Positions 1-7,570 of a stretch of DNA of 48,087 nt are shown in pieces. A model generated the notes under the pieces. The model made no database searches and had not been told where the DNA came from. It saw only the letters and a program-made list of their open reading frames with translations. The translations under genes were made by a program, and so were the position numbers. The DNA comes from AG41 sp036522815 (lineage in GTDB: Bacteria; Gemmatimonadota; Gemmatimonadetes; Gemmatimonadales; GWC2-71-9), in NCBI GenBank assembly GCA_036522815.1, contig DATDFC010000088.1:1-48087 (forward strand). The letters run 5' to 3'. Numbering within the stretch: position 1 is the first letter of the stretch; each line of letters starts with the position of its first letter.

Positions 1-1
1 A

Positions 2-463
2 GGCTCCGTGTACATGGGGCTGGGCGAGGCGCTGATGGAGGAGATGGCGTACCGCGGCAACCGCAACGTGGTGCACAAGATTCCCAGCCTGCTCGAGTAC
101 AAGAGCCCCACCACGCTCGAGATGTGCGACGTGGTCACCTATGTGGTCGAAGACCCCGACCCGAACGGCCCGTTCGGCGCCAAGGAGTGCGGGCAGGGTC
201 CCCTGCTGCCCGTACCCCCCGCCGTGGCGAATGCCGTGTACGACGCGGTCGGTGTGCGCATCGACGAGGTGCCGATCACGCCGGAGAAGGTGTTCAAGGC
301 CCTGCGGGCAAAGGGAAAGGGGGAAGAGGGACGGGTCGGGCCCAAGAGCTTCCCCGAGATACCCTGGCCCGAGCCGACGCGGGTGCCGCCGCCCTGGGAG
401 GGGGGGGATGGAAAGGCCGTAGAGGTCGGCAGAGGTCGGCAGAAGTCGGTAGAGGTGCGTTGA
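2..463 (+). CDS. Molybdenum hydroxylase large subunit, 4-hydroxybenzoyl-CoA reductase alpha-like (partial, 3' end)
   Basis: The gene enters from the left edge; only about the last 153 codons are visible. The tail holds the conserved xanthine-dehydrogenase-family active-site segment GPFGAKECGQG followed by LLPVPPAVANAVYDAVGV, whose Glu is the expected catalytic base next to the molybdenum cofactor. The next gene is a beta-type subunit with a 4Fe-4S insert, which in this family is specific to 4-hydroxybenzoyl-CoA reductase, so this is probably its alpha subunit, acting in anaerobic aromatic degradation. The last roughly 20 codons (GDGKAVEVGRGRQKSVEVR) look unlike the family and are encoded by three degenerate copies of a 10-nt repeat at 419-456. 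The stop overlaps the next start (TGATG). Substrate is inferred; another aromatic or purine hydroxylase is possible. Confidence 0.8.
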   Translation, partial: GSVYMGLGEALMEEMAYRGNRNVVHKIPSLLEYKSPTTLEMCDVVTYVVEDPDPNGPFGAKECGQGPLLPVPPAVANAVYDAVGVRIDEVPITPEKVFKALRAKGKGEEGRVGPKSFPEIPWPEPTRVPPPWEGGDGKAVEVGRGRQKSVEVR

Positions 464-1500
464 TGCTTCGACTGCCGGCGTTCACATACCTGCAACCGCG
501 GACGCTTCAGGACGCGCTCGCCATGAAGGCAGACGCGGGGCCCGACGGGATGTACGTCGCCGGCGGGACGGATCTGTACCCCAACATGAAGCGCCGCCAC
601 CAGGAGCCGCGCACCGTCATCTCGTTGATGGGGATTCCGGAGTTGAGAAGGTTGGAAGGTTGGACTGTCGGAACGTGCATCACCCTGACCGAGCTTTCCA
701 ACCTTCCAACCTTCCAAGGTTCGTATCCAGCCGTCGCGCATGCGGCGGGGCTCGTCTCCACCCCCCTGCTCCGCAACATGGGGACGCTGGGCGGCAATCT
801 CTGCCTCGACACGCGCTGCAACTACTACAATCAGACGTACGAGTGGCGCCAGGCGATCGACTTCTGCATGAAGAAGGACGGGCACATCTGCTGGGTGGCA
901 CCATCGTCCCCGCGGTGCTGGGCCGTCAGCTCGTCCGACGTCGCCCCCGTGATGGTGGCGCTGGGCGCGGACTACGTGCTCGTCGGCCCGGGCGGGGAGC
1001 GCGTCGTGCCCGCGGCGCGGTTCTATCACAACGACGGCATCAATTATCTGACCAAGCAGCCCGATGAGATCCTAAGCGCGGTGCGGCTGCCGCGGCCGGA
1101 TGGGTGGGACGCGGTGTATCACAAGCTGCGCCGTCGAGACGCGTTCGACTTCCCCGTGCTCGGTGTCGCCGCATGGGTGAGGTGGGAACGCGGAGGTGGG
1201 AAGGCGGAACGCGGAACGGTTGCGGAGGCGAGGATCGTGTTGGGGGGTGTCGCGAGCTGGCCCCAAGAAGTACCGGAGGCAGGTGCAGCGCTCGCCGGGA
1301 GCGATCTCTCGGACGACGCGATCGCGGCCGCCGCCGCCGCCGCGTATCGGCCCGCCAAGCCCATGGACAACACCGATTTCGATTTGTCGTGGCGCAAACA
1401 GATGACGCGCGTGTACGTGACGCGGGCGCTGGCCGAGCTGCAGGAGCGCCGCTCCCTCGCGCCGACCTCTACCTCGGAGTCCCGATGGAAGAAGAGCTGA
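463..1500 (+). CDS. FAD-binding subunit with 4Fe-4S insert, 4-hydroxybenzoyl-CoA reductase beta-like
   Basis: 345 aa. It has the CO-dehydrogenase/xanthine-dehydrogenase medium-subunit fold: an N-terminal FAD-binding part with GGTDLYPNMK near residue 40 and LRNMGTLGGNL near residue 100. A cysteine-rich insert follows with Cys119, Cys135, Cys143 and Cys152. This spacing matches the extra 4Fe-4S cluster that distinguishes 4-hydroxybenzoyl-CoA reductase beta subunits, which pass electrons towards the molybdenum site at low potential. The ATG at 463 shares one base with the preceding stop, so the subunits are co-translated. Two stretches look inserted relative to the family: an 18-nt inverted repeat around residues 62-84 and a repeat-encoded loop (ERGGGKAERG) near residue 245. 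The small 2Fe-2S subunit is not in view. Confidence 0.85.
   Translation: MLRLPAFTYLQPRTLQDALAMKADAGPDGMYVAGGTDLYPNMKRRHQEPRTVISLMGIPELRRLEGWTVGTCITLTELSNLPTFQGSYPAVAHAAGLVSTPLLRNMGTLGGNLCLDTRCNYYNQTYEWRQAIDFCMKKDGHICWVAPSSPRCWAVSSSDVAPVMVALGADYVLVGPGGERVVPAARFYHNDGINYLTKQPDEILSAVRLPRPDGWDAVYHKLRRRDAFDFPVLGVAAWVRWERGGGKAERGTVAEARIVLGGVASWPQEVPEAGAALAGSDLSDDAIAAAAAAAYRPAKPMDNTDFDLSWRKQMTRVYVTRALAELQERRSLAPTSTSESRWKKS
647..714. repeat. Perfect 18-nt inverted repeat inside the beta subunit gene
   Basis: Left arm 647-664 and right arm 697-714 are exact reverse complements. Each arm is two copies of an 8-nt unit, GAAGGTTG, plus a partial one. The 32-nt loop encodes the family-conserved core (TVGTCITLTEL), so the arms sit in frame on both sides of conserved coding sequence and add RRLEGW and SNLPTFQ to the protein. 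Confidence 0.9.
1184..1219. repeat. GGAACGCG-type repeat cluster inside the beta subunit gene
   Basis: Degenerate tandem copies of the unit GGAACGC lie in frame and extend a surface loop of the protein. The 14-mer GCGGAACGCGGAAC at 1204-1217 occurs again exactly at 33824-33837, in an intergenic hairpin 32 kb away. No inverted partner is present nearby. Confidence 0.75.
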
Positions 1501-2081
1501 GTCCACTCGAGCCGTCCCTGGCCCCGACTCACAACCTCGTGGCGGAGCGCCTGTTCCGCGCCCGCATCGTGATTCTCACGGGTGAGATCACGCAGCGCGT
1601 GGCGGCGAACGTCACAGCGCAGCTGCTCGCCATGGCCGGCGAATCGAGCGACGACATCACGGTGTTCATCAACTCCCAAGGCGGGCATGTGGAAGCGGGC
1701 GACACGATTCACGACCTGGTGCGGTTCCTGAGTCCGCGGGTCAAGATGGTCGGCACCGGGTGGGTGGCGAGCATCGCCGCCTTGATCTACGTCGCCGTGC
1801 CGCGCGAAGACCGGTATTGCCTCCCCAACACGCGCTTTCTGTTGCACCAGCCCGCCGGCGGGTCAGGCGGCTCGGCGAGCGACATCGAGATCGAGGCGCG
1901 TGAGATCCTCAAGATGCGCGATCGCCTGAACCGCGTCTTCGCACAGCAGACCGGCCAGCCGCTCGAGCGCATCGAGGAGGACACGCGTCGCAACTTTTGG
2001 CTGTCGGCCGAGGAGGCGCGTCGCTATGGCCTGGTCGGGCGGATCATCGAGCACCAGGCCGAGCTCGGCGCGGCGCGGTGA
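1485..2081 (+). CDS. ClpP-family serine protease, divergent paralog
   Basis: 198 aa, the usual ClpP length. It aligns along its length with ClpP: LTGEI near the N terminus, VFINSQGG in the oxyanion region, GWVASIAA containing the catalytic Ser, FLLHQP containing the catalytic His, and EEDTRRNFWLSAEEARRYGLV with the catalytic Asp. The triad therefore appears intact. Two normally invariant motifs differ: NSPGG is NSQGG, and G(Q/M)AASM(G/A) is GWVASIAA. It begins inside the last 16 nt of the reductase beta gene and sits 3 nt before a cyclophilin gene, with no clpX or clpA in view. It may be a secondary ClpP forming mixed rings or an ATPase-independent peptidase. The ATG is chosen because it gives the normal N terminus; the frame is open further upstream. 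Confidence 0.85.
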   Translation: MEEELSPLEPSLAPTHNLVAERLFRARIVILTGEITQRVAANVTAQLLAMAGESSDDITVFINSQGGHVEAGDTIHDLVRFLSPRVKMVGTGWVASIAALIYVAVPREDRYCLPNTRFLLHQPAGGSGGSASDIEIEAREILKMRDRLNRVFAQQTGQPLERIEEDTRRNFWLSAEEARRYGLVGRIIEHQAELGAAR

Positions 2082-2084
2082 CCT

Positions 2085-2699
2085 ATGAGACCACACTGGA
2101 TGATGATCGTGGCACTACTGGCCGGGTGTGGCCGGTCCGACCGGGAGCCGGCGCAGGCAAAGGCGACGGCGACCGCGACGGCCCCGGCGAGCTTCCACGT
2201 CAGGTTCGAGACCAGCGCCGGCGCCTTCGTCGTGGAGGTGACGCGGGCCTGGGCGCCACACGGCGCCGACCGACTCTCCGAACTCGTGCGGCAGGGCTTC
2301 TACGACGGAGGGCGCTTCTTCCGCGTGGTCCCGGGGTTCGTCGTCCAATTCGGGCTGAGCGGCGATCCGGCGGTGTCGGCCCGCTGGCACGCGGCCACTA
2401 TCCCGGACGATCCGGTGACCCAGCATAACACCCGCGGCACGCTCACCTTCGCCACCGCGGGGCCGAACACACGCACCACGCAGCTGTTCATCAACTACCG
2501 CGACAACATTCGCCTCGACGGGATGGGCTTCGCCCCCCTGGGTCGCGTGGTCGAAGGCATGGACGTGGTGGATCACATCTACGCGGGTTACGGCGAGCGG
2601 CCCGATCAGGCGCAAATCGAAGCGCGGGGAAACGCGTACCTCGCGGCCGCGTTCCCCCGCCTCGACTCGATTACGCGCGCGACGATCGTCGCGCCCTAA
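2085..2699 (+). CDS. Cyclophilin-type peptidyl-prolyl isomerase, lipoprotein
   Basis: 204 aa. The N terminus is a lipoprotein signal (MMIVALLAGC) with the lipidated Cys at residue 15, then an Ala/Thr-rich linker and a cyclophilin domain at about residues 42-195. Family motifs are visible: RVVPGFVVQFG, GTLTFATAGPNTRTTQLFINY and FAPLGRVVEGMDVVD. It should catalyse proline cis-trans isomerisation during folding of exported proteins on the periplasmic side. It lies 3 nt downstream of the ClpP-like gene, so the two are probably co-transcribed. Its TAA overlaps the stop codon of the convergent padR gene. Confidence 0.88.
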   Translation: MRPHWMMIVALLAGCGRSDREPAQAKATATATAPASFHVRFETSAGAFVVEVTRAWAPHGADRLSELVRQGFYDGGRFFRVVPGFVVQFGLSGDPAVSARWHAATIPDDPVTQHNTRGTLTFATAGPNTRTTQLFINYRDNIRLDGMGFAPLGRVVEGMDVVDHIYAGYGERPDQAQIEARGNAYLAAAFPRLDSITRATIVAP

Positions 2700-3253
2700 G
2701 CCGGCGTCTTCGCGTCTCCGAGGGCCTCGACCTCGCCCCGCATCCGGTCGAGCAGCTCCACCAGCGTGCGTCGAGTGGCCTCGTCGCGCGCTTTCCAGCC
2801 GGCGCGGTACACGGCGCGCACCAACCGTGCGGCGGCGCGGTTGACTTCGATCATGCCACCGCCCAACGTGCGATCCACGGCGTCGCGGACCCGCTCGAAG
2901 ATGTCGTCCACCACGTCGCGATGCTCTTCGAGAAAGCGCGTTCCCAGAGCGGTGATCTCGTACACCTTCTTCCCCTCGACCTCTTTGGAGCTCACCAACC
3001 CCTCGTCCTCGAGCCACTGCAGCGTGGGGTAGACGGTTCCGGGGGAGGGAGAGTAGCAGCCGTGCAGCTGCTCTTGCAGCTCCTTCATCACCTCGTAGCC
3101 ATGGCGCGGCTTGTCCTTGAGGAGCTTGAGGATCACGTACTTCATGTCACCCGATTCGAACCACTGGCGGCGCCGCCCGCGCGGGCCGCCCCAGAAGAAC
3201 GCCCGGGGGCCGAAGCCGAAGGCGAAGCCATCCCATCCGAACTGTCGCGTCAT
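2696..3253 (-). CDS. PadR-family transcriptional regulator
   Basis: 185 aa. The PadR winged helix covers about residues 35-115 (MKYVILKLLKDKPRHGYEVMK, then SPGTVYPTLQWLEDEGLV), followed by a helical dimerisation tail. The N terminus is rich in Gly, Phe and Arg, as in PadR proteins fused to a short aromatic leader. The ATG at 3253 is preferred over an upstream ATG because GAGGAG lies just before it and a good promoter lies between the two. Such regulators often control drug-efflux or stress genes; the target here is unknown. A palindrome between its own -35 and -10 suggests autorepression. Confidence 0.88.
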   Translation of the reverse strand: MTRQFGWDGFAFGFGPRAFFWGGPRGRRRQWFESGDMKYVILKLLKDKPRHGYEVMKELQEQLHGCYSPSPGTVYPTLQWLEDEGLVSSKEVEGKKVYEITALGTRFLEEHRDVVDDIFERVRDAVDRTLGGGMIEVNRAAARLVRAVYRAGWKARDEATRRTLVELLDRMRGEVEALGDAKTPA

Positions 3254-3285
3254 TGTCTCCTCGGTGTTATGCGATGTAACGTGAA

Positions 3286-3313
3286 GATATACCTTGACGA
3301 TATATCGTGTCAA
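3286..3313 (-). promoter_or_regulatory. padR promoter with palindromic operator in the spacer
   Basis: On the minus strand, TTGACA (3308-3313) is followed by 16 nt and TATATC (3286-3291), close to a housekeeping promoter. The 10-nt perfect palindrome CGATATATCG at 3298-3307 fills the spacer. This is a likely PadR site for autoregulation. Confidence 0.65.
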
Positions 3314-3352
3314 TCGCTCGTAACAGCGCTCACAGCGATCCCGTCGGCCGCC

Positions 3353-3383
3353 GCACAAGTTCTAAGGCCGCATGAACTTGTGC
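3353..3383. promoter_or_regulatory. 10-nt perfect inverted repeat upstream of the diiron protein gene
   Basis: GCACAAGTTC (3353-3362) and its exact reverse complement GAACTTGTGC (3374-3383) flank an 11-nt loop. It lies about 78 nt before the ATG at 3461 and also downstream of nothing on the plus strand, so an operator is more likely than a terminator. No T-run follows. Confidence 0.5.
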
Positions 3384-3460
3384 AGGGGGAGCGGGGTGGT
3401 ACATTTGGAGCCCGCGCTAACCCTGTTTTCCCTTAGCCCGCGCGCCCGGAAGGAGCTTCG

Positions 3461-4135
3461 ATGTCCGTGCAGGTTACCCCCCACCCCGCCTGGGTGGCCG
3501 ACCTGGATGCTGCTCTGGATCCCAGCCGCGAGGCGATCCTCGACACGCCGGTGATCGTCCACGCCTCGGAGAACGAGCTGGTGGACGGCAAGATCCAGAA
3601 CTTCCTGGTGGCCTTTTATCCGATCATCCGTGACTTCCCACAGTGGCTGCAGCTGCTGCTGGACCGCTCGCCGGAGGATGGGAAGGTGTTCTTCCGGGAC
3701 AACATCCGCGTCGAGAAGCGCCACGACGCCATGTGGCGCGCCATGGGGGACGGCTTTAACGTCCCGAAGGAGCGGTTTCAGGTGCCCGAGCCGATGATCC
3801 CCGACGTGAAGGAATTCCACGCCTACCTGACCGAGATGTGCCGCAACGCGACGTTCGGCGCGGCCGTATCGGCGACCAATTACGCCGTGGAAGGCGTGGC
3901 GCAGAAGATCTCCGAGAAGGCGCTGCGCGGGCTCGCCAAGAACGAGAAGATCGGACCGCGCGGGCGTTGGTGGCTGGAGGAGCACGCCAAGTACGACGAT
4001 GAGCATCCCATCCACGCCCTGGAGATCATCAAGGGCTGCGTGAAGCGCGGTGAGGCGCCGCGCGGCGTGACCGAGTCGGCCCTCAAGAGCCTGGACCTCA
4101 TGAAGGACGCCATGCTGGCCTCGTACGACTCATGA
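3461..4135 (+). CDS. Heme-oxygenase-like diiron protein (TenA/CADD-like fold)
   Basis: 224 aa, all-helical. Candidate metal ligands follow the heme-oxygenase-like diiron pattern: E85xxH88 (VEKRHDAMW), E144 (YAVEGVAQ) and H175xxxD179xxH182 (HAKYDDEHPIH). Relatives include TenA/PqqC-like folds and CADD-type iron-containing redox enzymes, so an oxygen-activating diiron oxidase is plausible; the substrate cannot be read from sequence. AAGGAG lies 6 nt before the ATG. Its stop overlaps the next start as ATGA, coupling it to a hybrid histidine kinase, which suggests that its activity or product is linked to the signal sensed by the kinase. An inverted repeat lies upstream. Confidence 0.65.
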   Translation: MSVQVTPHPAWVADLDAALDPSREAILDTPVIVHASENELVDGKIQNFLVAFYPIIRDFPQWLQLLLDRSPEDGKVFFRDNIRVEKRHDAMWRAMGDGFNVPKERFQVPEPMIPDVKEFHAYLTEMCRNATFGAAVSATNYAVEGVAQKISEKALRGLAKNEKIGPRGRWWLEEHAKYDDEHPIHALEIIKGCVKRGEAPRGVTESALKSLDLMKDAMLASYDS

Positions 4136-6051
4136 CTAAGGGCCGGCGCGCTACGCCCGCGCGCGGGCTGCGGTCTCCCGTTCCGTCCTCCAAGACGGCG
4201 TCCAAGCGCCCGCTTGATTCGCAGCGCATCGCGGCCGAGATCGTGGCCGCGCTCGCGGACGCGGTGATCGTCACCGGCCTCGATCGCCGGGCGCTCACGG
4301 CCAACCGCGCCGCGGCGGACCTGTTCGGCCGGCCGCTCGAGGACCTGCCGGGAACGCCTATCGACGACCTGGTCGCGCCGGGCGAGCGCGCCAACGTCGC
4401 CGAGCACGAGCAGCTGGCCTTCGGGGGCGAGGAGCAGCACTACGAGACGAAGATCGTGAGCGCGAGCGGCGAGGAGCGGGTGGTCGCCGTCTCCACGACG
4501 CCGCTCGTGGTCGAGGGCGAGCTGATCGGGGCCGTGGCGACGTTGCGCGATATCACCGAGCCGCGGCGGGCGCAGGAGACCCTGGCGCGGTCGGAAGCGC
4601 GCTACCGCAACCTGTTCGAGTCGGCGTCCGACGCGATCGTCACGCTGGACGCGAACGGGCGGTTCACCACCTTCAATCACGCCGCCGAGATCATCTCGGG
4701 GTACCGCCGCGAAGAGCTGGTGGGCCAATGGTTCGCCCCCATGCTCCCGGACGACGAGCTCCCCAAGGCCCTGGCCCACTTTCAGAAGGCGCTCGCCGGC
4801 GAGACGGGCCTGTTCGAAACCAGCTTCTACGCCAAGGACGCCAACGTCCGGACCATTCAGGTGACGTACTCGACGCCGCAGCTCGACGAAGAGGTGCTGT
4901 GCGTCATCCGCGACGTCACCGACCAGAAGATGCTGCAGGAGCAGCTGATCCAGTCGGAGAAGATGTCGGCGATCGGGCAGCTCGTGTCCGGGGTGGCGCA
5001 CGAGCTCAACAACCCGCTGGCCGGGATCTCGGCGTTCGCCCAGCTGCTGCTGAGTGAAAAGCGCTTCCCCCCCGATCAGCGCACGGCGGCGGAAATGATC
5101 TACGCCGAAGCCCGGCGCGCCTCGCGCATCGTGCAGAACCTCCTGACCTTCGCGCGCCAGCACAAGCCGGAGCGCTCACCCACGTCGGTCAACCAGGTGC
5201 TGGACGACACGCTCGAGCTGCGGGGATACGAGCTGCGGGTGCGGGGGATCGACGTGCAGCGAGACTACGACGACCAGGCCCCCGAGACCATGGCCGACGC
5301 GCACCAGCTGCAGCAGGTGTTCCTGAACCTGATCACCAACGCCGAGCAGGCGATGGAGCGGGCCGAGCGGGACCAGCAGCGCCTCACGGTCCGCACGCGC
5401 CAGGCGGGCGCGCTCATCCGCATCGAGGTCGAAGACACGGGCCCCGGCATCCCCCCCAATCTGCTGGAGCGGATCTTCAACCCGTTCTTCACCACCAAGC
5501 CCACGGGATCAGGCACGGGTCTGGGGCTCTCGATCTCGCTCGGCATCGTACGCGAGCACGAGGGGCGCATCTGGGCGGAAAACGCCCCTCAGGGCGGGGC
5601 CCGGTTCGTGATCGAGCTGCCGGTCGTGGCGCCACGCGCCACGGGGGATTTCCCGAGCACGCCCTTGGTGCAGCCCGTCACCGACCGGCTGCACGTGCTC
5701 GTGGTGGACGACGAGGCCTCGGTCCGGGTCGCGCTGCAGCGCTATCTGTCCAGCCGGGGCCACGAGGTCGAGACGACCGCCAGCGGCAGGGAAGCCCTCG
5801 CCCGGATGCGCGAGGACGCCTTCGACGCGGTCATCATCGACATGCGGATGCCGGACCTGTCGGGAGAGCAGTTGTTCGGAGAGCTCAAGGCGCGCGATCC
5901 GTCCTACGCGGATCGCGTGATCTTCACGACCGGGCAGCTGGTGGACGATACGGTACGCAACTTCCTCTCCTCCACCGGCCGCCCCTGTGTGCCCAAGCCG
6001 TTCGAGTTCACCGCGTTCGACCAGGTGCTGCCGGCGCGCCGCGTCTCCTGA
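4132..6051 (+). CDS. Soluble hybrid histidine kinase, PAS-PAS-HisKA-HATPase-REC
   Basis: 639 aa with no membrane segment. Order: basic N terminus (1-25), PAS about 30-145, PAS about 155-275, dimerisation/phosphoacceptor helix with His290 in VAHELNNP, an ATP-binding domain with N-box QQVFLNLITNAEQA and G-boxes EDTGPGIP and GTGLGLSIS, then a receiver about 535-635. The receiver holds HVLVVDDE, phosphorylatable Asp570 (VIIDMRMPD) and Lys in PKPFEF. It should sense a cytosolic cue through PAS and phosphorylate its own receiver, possibly relaying to a separate Hpt protein. No DNA-binding output is present. It overlaps the diiron protein gene by ATGA and ends directly against the convergent PDZ gene with no spacer. 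Confidence 0.93.
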   Translation: MTKGRRATPARGLRSPVPSSKTASKRPLDSQRIAAEIVAALADAVIVTGLDRRALTANRAAADLFGRPLEDLPGTPIDDLVAPGERANVAEHEQLAFGGEEQHYETKIVSASGEERVVAVSTTPLVVEGELIGAVATLRDITEPRRAQETLARSEARYRNLFESASDAIVTLDANGRFTTFNHAAEIISGYRREELVGQWFAPMLPDDELPKALAHFQKALAGETGLFETSFYAKDANVRTIQVTYSTPQLDEEVLCVIRDVTDQKMLQEQLIQSEKMSAIGQLVSGVAHELNNPLAGISAFAQLLLSEKRFPPDQRTAAEMIYAEARRASRIVQNLLTFARQHKPERSPTSVNQVLDDTLELRGYELRVRGIDVQRDYDDQAPETMADAHQLQQVFLNLITNAEQAMERAERDQQRLTVRTRQAGALIRIEVEDTGPGIPPNLLERIFNPFFTTKPTGSGTGLGLSISLGIVREHEGRIWAENAPQGGARFVIELPVVAPRATGDFPSTPLVQPVTDRLHVLVVDDEASVRVALQRYLSSRGHEVETTASGREALARMREDAFDAVIIDMRMPDLSGEQLFGELKARDPSYADRVIFTTGQLVDDTVRNFLSSTGRPCVPKPFEFTAFDQVLPARRVS

Positions 6052-6966
6052 TCAAACGCGCTGCAGCCGCGCGCGTCGCAACCGCAGCAAGCGCCGCAGG
6101 CTGCTCTGATCCTCGCGCATCTTGCGCTCCAGCTGGTGGCGCATGCGATGCTCCCCGGCCTCCGGCACCTTCCACGCGAGCGACATCCGCTTCTGCTTGC
6201 GCAGGATATCGATCGACACGGACTCCCCCGCCTCGTACGACCGCAGGATGCGCATCGCGTGGGACTGGCTGGTCGGCTTCCGCCCGCCGATCGACAGGAT
6301 CACGTCCCCGCCCTTGAGGGGCAGGGTCGAGTCCGCGGGCGCCTTCACTACCAGGATGCCCTCCTTCGTGCCGAAGTAGTCCCCGAGGTCCGGGTTCAGG
6401 CTCACCAGCTCGAGGTCCCCCCAGGGCTCCCCGAACGACCATTCGAAGTCCATCCCCGGCATGTGCGGCATCGCGGGCATCGCGATCGAGGGGCCCGGCA
6501 TTTCCATCCGCATGCCGCCGTCCAGATCCTGCGCGACGAGCGTCGCCTGTTTCGTGTCGGTGCCGCGGCGGTACTCGACCCGCACGGTGTCACCCGGCTC
6601 GAGCTTGCGGGCGAGCGCGACGAGCCTGCGCCCCGGCCCGGACTCGTCCTCGTCTTCGGCCTGGAGGCCGCCGAGCGAGGTGCCCGCGAACTTGGTGATG
6701 ATGTCGCCCACCTTGAGCCCCGCCTTGTCGGCGGGGCTACCGGGCGTCACGCCTTCGATCTTGGCGCCGATCTTGTCGCTCTCGGCGCTGGCGTCGGTCC
6801 GGACGATGACGCCGATCCGACCGCGGTTGTCGCTGAACGAAAACGAAAACGCGCGCGGCGCCCGCGGGGCCCGCGGAGCACGGGGCGCCGCCGGCGGCTC
6901 CTGGGCCGCGAGCCCGGCTGCCCATAACCCTGCGACGGCTGCGATGACGAACCAGTGACGCTGCAT
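6052..6966 (-). CDS. Exported protein with two PDZ domains
   Basis: 304 aa. A signal peptide (residues 1-21, ending LAAQ) precedes a short proline/arginine repeat (RAPRAPRAPRAF). The first PDZ is at about 48-155 (GVIVRT, GSPADKAGLKVGDIITKFAG), and a second at about 185-265 (GILVVKAPADSTLPLKGGDVILSIGG). The C-terminal end is strongly basic (RRLLRLRRARLQRV). No protease domain is attached, so it is probably a periplasmic binding or sensor protein. It is the last gene of a sigma/anti-sigma/PDZ operon, 19 nt after the anti-sigma gene, which suggests a role in sensing or answering envelope stress. Confidence 0.85.
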   Translation of the reverse strand: MQRHWFVIAAVAGLWAAGLAAQEPPAAPRAPRAPRAPRAFSFSFSDNRGRIGVIVRTDASAESDKIGAKIEGVTPGSPADKAGLKVGDIITKFAGTSLGGLQAEDEDESGPGRRLVALARKLEPGDTVRVEYRRGTDTKQATLVAQDLDGGMRMEMPGPSIAMPAMPHMPGMDFEWSFGEPWGDLELVSLNPDLGDYFGTKEGILVVKAPADSTLPLKGGDVILSIGGRKPTSQSHAMRILRSYEAGESVSIDILRKQKRMSLAWKVPEAGEHRMRHQLERKMREDQSSLRRLLRLRRARLQRV

Positions 6967-6985
6967 GTGTGATACCTCCGGGGCT

Positions 6986-7570
6986 CTACAGCCCCACGTA
7001 AACGGCCCGCGTGACGTGAACGCCCACGAGCTGCTGCATGAGATCGACGCGCTGCTGCCAGAGCTTCACCAGGTCACCGGGACCCGGCGCGGAGTCCGGC
7101 GGTCCCACGCGGGCCAGCTCGCCGTCGATGGCCGCGATGCGATCTTCCAGGGCGGCCGCGAGCGCCGCAGCCGTACCGCTCATCACGCGGGCGTCCGGGT
7201 CGACGCGCTCGAGCTGCTGTTCGAGCGTCGCCGATTCCCGCTTGATCGAAGCGAGATCTGCGGCGTTTGCCTGCCCGGTGCCGAACGGCCGGAACACGAG
7301 CAGCCCGGCGACCGTCGCCGCCGCCGCCACGCTCCATGCCCCCCACTGGCTGCGGCGCCGGCGCCGCTCCGCGAGCACCGCATCGCGCACCACCGGCCAG
7401 CGATCGCGCGGGGGGCGCCGGGTCGGCAGGGCCTTGAGCTGCGCCACGCGCTGATACAGGGCATCGAGCTCCGCCCGGCACGCCGCGCACGCCGCGGCGT
7501 GCGAGCGTGCCCAGGCGGACGCCTCGCCCGCCTGCAGCGCCAACAGATCGTCCATCGTGCAATGCATCAT
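6986..7570 (-). CDS. Membrane anti-sigma factor with zinc-binding HxxxCxxC
   Basis: 194 aa. The N-terminal anti-sigma zinc motif is H-AAA-C-AA-C at about residues 24-31. A single membrane segment follows (WSVAAAATVAGLLVF, about 77-91), then a periplasmic, heptad-rich tail (ASIKRESATLEQQLERV). It should hold the neighbouring ECF sigma factor at the membrane. Its ATG overlaps the sigma stop codon (ATGA), so the two are made in a coupled ratio. A second Met two codons later could also serve as start. Confidence 0.88.
   Translation of the reverse strand: MMHCTMDDLLALQAGEASAWARSHAAACAACRAELDALYQRVAQLKALPTRRPPRDRWPVVRDAVLAERRRRRSQWGAWSVAAAATVAGLLVFRPFGTGQANAADLASIKRESATLEQQLERVDPDARVMSGTAAALAAALEDRIAAIDGELARVGPPDSAPGPGDLVKLWQQRVDLMQQLVGVHVTRAVYVGL

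Noticed and set aside
6845..6895. Tandem GC-rich repeat in the PDZ gene as one of the micro-repeat elements
   Set aside because: It is a simple in-frame 9-nt tandem (RAP) without inverted copies and fits an ordinary proline-rich linker.
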